From positions 3,596,001 through 3,660,000 of the forward strand of contig NZ_CP043575.1 of the NCBI RefSeq assembly GCF_014076495.1: DNA of 64,000 nucleotides, in the 5' to 3' direction. Positions within the stretch are counted from its first letter, which is position 1; the number at the start of each line of letters is the position of its first letter. The stretch comes from Comamonas koreensis (lineage in GTDB: Bacteria; Pseudomonadota; Gammaproteobacteria; Burkholderiales; Burkholderiaceae_C). Under the pieces are notes generated by a model. It had not been told where the DNA came from and searched no databases. It worked only from the letters and a program-made list of their open reading frames with translations. Shown here piece by piece: positions 58,928-64,000 of the stretch. A program made the position numbers and the translations under genes.

Positions 58928-59845
58928 ATGGAGGCCCAGACAGCTGCACCTGAAAAGCTGCAGACCCGATACATACGACTTATGCAATACAAGGCCCTTC
59001 CCTGTTTGCTGCAACACTGCCAGGCGCAACCCTGGCATCTGCTGCGGCCACGCGTGGACATGGACCTGGAGCGATGGGCAGAGACCTGGGCGGACCAGTT
59101 GTCAAGCCTGCATGAATTCTCCAGCCATGGCTACTATGGTCTGGATGTGCAGGATCTGGACGCCGACAGCCAACGCGCTGCCCGGGCTGGCTGGTGCCGC
59201 GCGGCGCTGCAATCGCTGGCGCTGTTGGATCTGGCCTACAGCCGGGGGCTGCCGCCTCGCGCGATGGAAAGCCTGTTCGAGCATGTGCTGCACTGGTGCA
59301 ATGAGTATGCGGTCTTCATGCGCAGCGATGCCGCAGCACCGGCGCAAGCGCGCCAACCCATCAACCCCGCCTCCAACAGCTACCCGGCCGCCGTGCAATT
59401 GCTGGCGCTGCCGGTATTGCTCGAGCGCCAGGAGCTGATTCCCGGCATTGTCGAGCGTCTGTTGGGCAACCGCTGTGACTGCCTGCTCGACTACCTGAGC
59501 GCCGTCGCCTGTGAAAAGGACGAAGCCTCCGCCCAGGTCTTCTGCCCCAAGCCCTATGCCGATCTGACCGCCTTCTTCGAGCAGTCCGAGCTGGGCACCG
59601 AGCCCTTGCAAGCCTATCTGGACGAGAACTACAGCAGCCAGCTGCACCCTGCGCTGGCCGCCATTGGCCGGCTCATTGGCATGGGCGAGCACCACCCGCG
59701 CTGGGCCTGGGAAGTCGCCGCCCTGGTGGTGCTGTACGAGCTGGACGACAGCACCCTGACCGCCTACAGCAGCTACCCCGCCGACATGGTGGCGCTGGCG
59801 CGCCAGCGCCTGGCCTTCAATGAGGCAAGCTTCGCCGCCCACTGA
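58928..59845 (+). CDS. PoNi-like immunity protein (DUF1910/DUF1911)
   Basis: 305 residues, soluble and helical. The C-terminal block WAWEVAALVVLYELDDST followed by YPADMVALAR fits the PoNi C-terminal domain (DUF1911), and KPYADLTAFFEQSELG before it fits the middle of the family; the N-terminal half resembles DUF1910. These proteins neutralise PoNe DNase toxins, often delivered by type VI secretion. No toxin, VgrG, PAAR or Rhs gene is near, so it looks orphaned. Upstream 58790-58860 is clearly AT-richer than the surroundings. ATG at 58928 lacks a good ribosome binding site; 58982 is possible. Family call by eye. Confidence 0.68.
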   Translation: MEAQTAAPEKLQTRYIRLMQYKALPCLLQHCQAQPWHLLRPRVDMDLERWAETWADQLSSLHEFSSHGYYGLDVQDLDADSQRAARAGWCRAALQSLALLDLAYSRGLPPRAMESLFEHVLHWCNEYAVFMRSDAAAPAQARQPINPASNSYPAAVQLLALPVLLERQELIPGIVERLLGNRCDCLLDYLSAVACEKDEASAQVFCPKPYADLTAFFEQSELGTEPLQAYLDENYSSQLHPALAAIGRLIGMGEHHPRWAWEVAALVVLYELDDSTLTAYSSYPADMVALARQRLAFNEASFAAH

Positions 59846-59921
59846 GCGGCTTCAGCGATCTCTGCGCATCGCCATCAGGTAGGCCGCTGATGGGCAGCCC
59901 CTCTCAGCGATCAAACTGCCC

Positions 59922-61316
59922 TCAAGCCCTGGGCTGCAGGGCTTGGGTCTCATCACCCAGCGCAGGCTCCAACTCCTGCGCTACTGCTTCCACCTCTTGC
60001 GCAGGCACCTCCTCCGGCAGCCACTGGCGGCGCTCCAGCAGTGCAATGAGCGCGATCTGGTCGAGACCGCTGTGCCACCACAAGGGCTCGGTGGCCTCGT
60101 TGCGGTCCAGCATCAGTGCACTGACCAGCGGCGCAGCCAGGGTCTGCGCGGGCTCGATCAGCAGCACATAGCGCATGTCATGCTGGCTCTCGGTGGCTCC
60201 CGTGCTGGTCCGGCGCTCATCCACATCGACGACGGCGCCCACCCAGTCGAGCTGGCACAGCACATCGAGCGCGCGGTGCAGCTGCACATCCTCCACCTGC
60301 ATTCGGGTGGCAAGCTGGTGCAGGTAGAGGCCCTTCTCGGGCTGGTAGCGCATCAGGTTGAGCGCGCGTAGGCATTCGAGCGCCAGCTGAAAATCCCAGC
60401 TCTGCGCCAGCGGCAGCCGCGCCACGCCGGCCAGCAGGCTGGGCAGGTAGGCGGCCACCACGGCACCCAGCAGCACAATCACCCAGGCCACGTAGATCCA
60501 GATCAGCAAGATCGGCAAGGTGGCAAAGGTGCCGTAGATGGTGGAATAGGTCGGCACATGCACGAGGTACAGGGTCAGCACCTTCTTGGCCACCTCGATG
60601 CCCACGGCCACAAACAGCCCGCCGGCCAGTGCATCGCGCCAGCGCACATGGGTGTTGGGCACATAGCGGTACATGGCGGTCACACCCGATGCCAGCAGCA
60701 CAAACTCCAGCGAATCAAAGGCCAGGCGAATGAGGTAGGGCAGCTCGCCCATCGCGCTGCGCGAAGCGGCCACCACCGACGAGGTCAGCACCAGGCTGGA
60801 GGCCAGCACCAGCGGGCCCAGCGACATGGCCGCCCAGTAGATCAGCACCCGCTGGCCCAGTGGCCGCAGCTGGCGCACGCGCCAGATGTTGTTGAGCGTG
60901 CGGTCCATCGTCAATATCAGCGCCAGCGCCGTCACCAGCAAAAAGCTCAGGCCCGCCAGGCCCAGGCGGCTGGCCTTGGAGGCAAACTGCGTGATGTAGC
61001 CCAGCACCTGGCTGGCGATGGTGCTGGGGATCAGGCTCTCGATCAGCCAGCGCTGCAGTTGCGCCTCGACCGTGGCAAACATCGGGAAAGCGGTGAGCAG
61101 CGCCAACGCCACCGTGAAGAAAGGCACCAGTGCCAGCATGGTGGTAAAGGTCAGGCTGCTGGCCGTCAGGCCCAGGCGGTCCTCGCCAAAGCGCGTGCGC
61201 AAGGTATTGACGGTATTGCGCCAGGGAAACGCAGCAAATTGCTGCCACCACAAAGCCCATCCCTGGCGCGGTTGCACCTGCAAAGATGCTGCGTTTTTCT
61301 CATCACTGACGTACAT
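59922..61316 (-). CDS. YihY/BrkB family inner-membrane protein
   Basis: 464 residues. Six membrane helices lie in the first 290 residues, starting near LTASSLTFTTMLALVPFFTV, with IYGTFATLPILLIWIYVAWV as the conserved fifth-sixth region. A cytoplasmic C-terminal part of about 160 residues (winged-helix-like, LHQLATRMQVEDVQL, ending acidic) is longer than in E. coli YihY. The family was once called RNase BN, wrongly; transport or cell-surface roles are suspected. ATG at 61316; the divergent neighbour starts 21 bases away. Confidence 0.87.
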   Translation of the reverse strand: MYVSDEKNAASLQVQPRQGWALWWQQFAAFPWRNTVNTLRTRFGEDRLGLTASSLTFTTMLALVPFFTVALALLTAFPMFATVEAQLQRWLIESLIPSTIASQVLGYITQFASKASRLGLAGLSFLLVTALALILTMDRTLNNIWRVRQLRPLGQRVLIYWAAMSLGPLVLASSLVLTSSVVAASRSAMGELPYLIRLAFDSLEFVLLASGVTAMYRYVPNTHVRWRDALAGGLFVAVGIEVAKKVLTLYLVHVPTYSTIYGTFATLPILLIWIYVAWVIVLLGAVVAAYLPSLLAGVARLPLAQSWDFQLALECLRALNLMRYQPEKGLYLHQLATRMQVEDVQLHRALDVLCQLDWVGAVVDVDERRTSTGATESQHDMRYVLLIEPAQTLAAPLVSALMLDRNEATEPLWWHSGLDQIALIALLERRQWLPEEVPAQEVEAVAQELEPALGDETQALQPRA

Positions 61317-61336
61317 ACCGATATGATGCCATTTCC

Positions 61337-61777
61337 ATGCCTGCATCGACCCCTGAACCCGCCGCAAATCTGCCTGATTTGGTAACGCCTGCCCCGGCCA
61401 GGGCAGCGGCGCAGTTTTCGCGCTGGCTGGCCGTGGCGTCCCTGCTGGGCCTGGTGCTGTTGTGCCTGGCCTGGGAGCTGTGGCTGGCCCCGCTGCGGCC
61501 GGGCGGCTCCTGGCTGGTGCTCAAGGCCTTGCCGCTGTGCATTCCGCTCGCCGGCCTGCTCAAGCGCCGCATGTATACCTACCGCTGGCTGAGCCTTCTG
61601 GTGTGGCTGTATTTTATTGAGGGCGTGGTGCGCGCCTGGGGTGATGCGCCGCCCAGCCGCTGGTGCGCGCTGGCCGAGATCGCACTGTGCCTGCTGCTGT
61701 TTGCCGCCTGCGTGCTGCATATCCGGGGCCGCCTGCGCGCCGCATCCCCGGCCGCCCAGCCCGCAGCCGCTTCCTAG
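61337..61777 (+). CDS. DUF2069 inner-membrane protein
   Basis: 146 residues, about four membrane helices (WLAVASLLGLVLLCLAWELW, a second near 70, a third with SLLVWLYFIEGVVRAW, a fourth near 112-128). WLYFIEGVVRA and the small size match DUF2069, of unknown role, often found beside yihY or wrbA. 32 bases before the FAD oxidase gene. Confidence 0.85.
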   Translation: MPASTPEPAANLPDLVTPAPARAAAQFSRWLAVASLLGLVLLCLAWELWLAPLRPGGSWLVLKALPLCIPLAGLLKRRMYTYRWLSLLVWLYFIEGVVRAWGDAPPSRWCALAEIALCLLLFAACVLHIRGRLRAASPAAQPAAAS

Positions 61778-61809
61778 AACCGATTTCTTTTTATTTGCTG
61801 AGACTTCCG

Positions 61810-63231
61810 ATGACCGACCTGATTGCGAGCTTGCGCCAGATTGTGGGCGATGCCCATGTGCTTACCGAGGGCGACCTGACGGCCTATGAGCAGGACTGGC
61901 GCCGCCGCGTCCACGGCAAGGCGCTGGCGGTGGTGCGCCCCGCCACGACCGAGCAAGTGGCCGCCGTCGTCAAGGCCTGCGCGGCCAACGGCACCTCCAT
62001 CGTGCCCCAGGGCGGCAACACCGGCCTGGTCGTGGGCTCCACGCCTGATACCTCGGGCCAGCAGGTGGTGCTGAACCTGGGGCGCATGCAGGCGATCCGC
62101 GCGATCGACAAGGACAACCTGACCGTCACCGTCGAGGCCGGCTGCATCCTGCAGACCCTGCAGGAGCGCTGCGAGAGCCAGGGCTATCTGTTCCCGCTGT
62201 CGCTGGCCGCCGAAGGCAGCTGCACCATTGGCGGCAACCTGGGCACCAATGCCGGCGGCACCCAGGTGGTGCGCTATGGCAATACGCGCGAACTGTGCCT
62301 GGGCCTCGAAGTGGTCAACGCCCAGGGCGAGATCTGGAACGGCCTCAAGGGCCTGCGCAAGGACAACACCGGCTACGACCTGCGCAACCTCTTCATCGGC
62401 AGCGAAGGCACCCTGGGCGTGATCACGGCAGCGACGATGAAGATCTACCCCTTGCCCGCGAGCCAGCTCACCGCCTGGGCGGCGCTGCCGTCGTTCGATG
62501 CTGCCGTGCGCCTGCTGGCGCTGGCGCACCAGTACCTGGGCGCGGGTCTGACCGGCTTTGAGGTGATGAACCGCTTTGCGCTCACCCTGGTCGACAAGCA
62601 CATGCCCCAGCTGCGCGTGCCCTTTATCGACAACCCCGCCTTCCCCTATGCCGTGGTGTTGGAGAACTCCGACAGCGAATCGGAAGAGCATGCCCGCAGC
62701 CGCTTTGAAGCCTTGATGGAAGCGGCATTCGAGCAAGAGATCGTGCTCGATGCCGTGGTCGCCGAGAACCTGGGCCAGGCCCACAACCTCTGGCATATCC
62801 GCGAGAGCATTCCGCTCGCCCAGGTCGAGGAAGGCCTCAACATCAAGCACGACATCTCCGTGCCCATCTCGCGCATCCCGGAGTTTGTCGAGCATGCCAC
62901 CCAGGTGCTGAACGACAAGGTGCCGGGCATGCGCCTGGTCAATTTCGGCCACCTGGGCGACGGCAATCTGCACTTCAATGTGCAGGCACCCGAGGGCGGA
63001 GACGCCAAGCAATTTCTCGACGAGCGCGAGCACGAGGTCAACCACATCGTCTATGACGCAGTGGCCGCCTTTGGCGGCTCCATCTCGGCCGAGCACGGCA
63101 TTGGCACGCTCAAGGTAGACACCTTGCCGCAGTACCAGTCGCCAGTGGCCCTGTCGATGATGCGGGCGGTGAAGGCTGCGCTGGACCCGCAGAACATTAT
63201 GAACCCGCATGCCATGATCACACGCGCTTAG
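61810..63231 (+). CDS. FAD-linked 2-hydroxyacid dehydrogenase (GlcD/D2HGDH-like)
   Basis: 473 residues of the VAO/PCMH flavoprotein family. FAD-binding part: VPQGGNTGLVVGSTPD and AAEGSCTIGGNLGTNAGGTQ; C-terminal FAD-oxidase domain: VNFGHLGDGNLHFNV with the metal His residues and SAEHGIGTLK. D-lactate, D-2-hydroxyglutarate and glycolate are all possible substrates; the single-chain form fits D-2-hydroxyglutarate dehydrogenase or D-LDH. ATG at 61810 with a weak ribosome binding site. Confidence 0.9.
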   Translation: MTDLIASLRQIVGDAHVLTEGDLTAYEQDWRRRVHGKALAVVRPATTEQVAAVVKACAANGTSIVPQGGNTGLVVGSTPDTSGQQVVLNLGRMQAIRAIDKDNLTVTVEAGCILQTLQERCESQGYLFPLSLAAEGSCTIGGNLGTNAGGTQVVRYGNTRELCLGLEVVNAQGEIWNGLKGLRKDNTGYDLRNLFIGSEGTLGVITAATMKIYPLPASQLTAWAALPSFDAAVRLLALAHQYLGAGLTGFEVMNRFALTLVDKHMPQLRVPFIDNPAFPYAVVLENSDSESEEHARSRFEALMEAAFEQEIVLDAVVAENLGQAHNLWHIRESIPLAQVEEGLNIKHDISVPISRIPEFVEHATQVLNDKVPGMRLVNFGHLGDGNLHFNVQAPEGGDAKQFLDEREHEVNHIVYDAVAAFGGSISAEHGIGTLKVDTLPQYQSPVALSMMRAVKAALDPQNIMNPHAMITRA

Positions 63232-63239
63232 AGCCACTA

Positions 63240-63384
63240 GCACAACCCTTGATACGTCGTTGCCTCGCCGGCCGCGCCAAGCCTTGTCGTACTACTGTAC
63301 TGCCTGCAGCTTGACGCCTCGTCTCAACCGCAAACCTTCGGTTTGCTGGGTCGTGTTAGCAGCTCCTAAAACCCAGCGCCAAAA
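63240..63384. other. Intergenic stretch with possible repeat element
   Basis: No gene. It holds GTAC-TACT-GTAC (about 63289-63300) and GCAAACC-TTC-GGTTTGC (63330-63346). The wording resembles intergenic repeats I associate with Comamonadaceae genomes, but there is no second copy in the window to prove it. Confidence 0.3.
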
Positions 63385-63428
63385 CAAAACAGGGCGGCCC
63401 TCGCAGAGGTGCCGCCCTGTTTTGTTTA
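63385..63428. terminator. Bidirectional terminator between converging genes
   Basis: AAACAGGGCGGC (63387-63398) pairs with GCCGCCCTGTTT (63411-63422), with CCTC/GAGG inside the loop; T on one strand and A on the other. Confidence 0.75.
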
Positions 63429-63436
63429 TGGAAGCA

Positions 63437-63910
63437 TCACGACGCCGGCGTGCCCACCGCGTTGCTGATCATCTGGTTCACATCCTTGGGCCAGGAAAAC
63501 GCTGCGCCCGGGTCCTGCACCACACGCGGCTGGCCGTCCTGCAGCCACCAGATGCGCATGGTGTTGCTCTTGGCATCCAGCGCCACGGCGGCGGCATTGT
63601 GGCCACCATCGTGCTGGCGGTTGCCGGTGATGTAGTAAACGGAGCCCTGTTTGCTCAGCGGCCCGCTCACCTGCAGGTTCTGCATGAAGGCGGCGCGGTG
63701 CTCGCCCAGCAGGTGCTGCATGCGCGCAGCCATCACGCCTTGCTGCAAGAAAGCGGCATCCTGCGGGTACTGGCCCACCTGGGCCTGCAGCTGGTTCCAG
63801 GCCTGCTGGCCGCTGGGGTTGCCGCCAGCGGGCATGGTCTGGCAACCCGCCAGTGCCAGCGCCGCAGCAGCGCCCAGGGCCAGGCCCCATTTTTTCGTCA
63901 TCATCCACAT
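63437..63910 (-). CDS. Small lipoprotein of unknown function
   Basis: 157 residues. A signal peptide MWMMTKKWGLALGAAAALALAGC ends in the lipobox LAGC (residue 23, listed here by its last residues LALAGC), so the mature protein is a lipid-anchored envelope protein of about 135 residues. The rest has a helical first half (NPSGQQAWNQLQAQVGQYPQ) and a beta-rich second half (SVYYITGNRQ, MRIWWLQDGQPR). No family recognised. ATG at 63910 with AAGGA nine bases upstream. Confidence 0.78.
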   Translation of the reverse strand: MWMMTKKWGLALGAAAALALAGCQTMPAGGNPSGQQAWNQLQAQVGQYPQDAAFLQQGVMAARMQHLLGEHRAAFMQNLQVSGPLSKQGSVYYITGNRQHDGGHNAAAVALDAKSNTMRIWWLQDGQPRVVQDPGAAFSWPKDVNQMISNAVGTPAS

Positions 63911-64000
63911 AGTCAGGTGTCCTTGGTGCGTTTGCCGCGCCCTCTCCTGCGCCAGGCAAACTGTCGATGTCCCGCTGCCCACCTGTGCTTGCCACGGCCA

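Overview
The window reads as chromosomal DNA of a high-GC betaproteobacterium of the Comamonadaceae, most likely Comamonas or a close relative. The basis is the protein sequences, the carA-carB-greA and rpsB-to-lpxB gene orders, a Kdo hydroxylase gene and a ZTP riboswitch ahead of glyA. This is recognition by eye, not a database match. I see no insertion sequence, prophage, CRISPR array or rRNA operon. Nearly all of the window is core genome.

Layout. 1-5.7 kb: the 3' part of an exopolyphosphatase gene, a 2-hydroxyacid dehydrogenase, an ornithine-lipid acyltransferase (olsB) behind what looks like a tandem Pho box, glmM and folP. 5.7-9.8 kb: ftsH and rlmE on the minus strand facing away from yhbY and a glycosyltransferase-like gene; the rlmE-ftsH-folP-glmM / yhbY order is that of E. 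coli. 9.8-17 kb (minus): carA, a small unknown gene, carB, greA, a DUF4149 membrane protein and a Kdo hydroxylase. 17-32.3 kb: a long minus-strand run from rpsB through tsf, pyrH, frr, uppS, cdsA, dxr, rseP, bamA, skp, lpxD, fabZ, lpxA, lpxB and rnhB to an rRNA methyltransferase. It joins translation, isoprenoid/undecaprenyl, phospholipid, outer-membrane assembly and lipid A synthesis. Several intrinsic-terminator-like hairpins sit inside it and probably adjust the ratio of the genes.

32.6-47 kb: a DadA-type oxidase, bifunctional NAD(P)HX repair enzyme, an SDR, RNase R, four tandem tRNA-Leu(CAG) genes, a DUF349 protein and a 1300-residue AsmA-like DUF748 protein. 47-51.3 kb: an AT-rich, gene-free kilobase, a lytic transglycosylase gene with a multi-hairpin leader, then a ZTP riboswitch, glyA and nrdR. 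51.4-58.8 kb: aroC, a divergent pair made of a family III CoA transferase and a citrate synthase carrying a DNA-binding domain, a CBS-domain protein, metY, a YpeA-type acetyltransferase and an alpha/beta hydrolase. 58.9-64 kb: an orphan PoNi-like immunity gene, a YihY-type membrane protein, a DUF2069 protein, an FAD-linked 2-hydroxyacid dehydrogenase and a lipoprotein.

The best leads for undescribed biology are the structured leader of the transglycosylase gene (48018-48173), the CoA-transferase / HTH-citrate-synthase pair (52555-55474), the orphan immunity gene (58928-59845), the Pho-box array before olsB, and the alternating four-copy tRNA-Leu array. Coordinates of hairpins and promoters were read by eye and no folding or database search was run.
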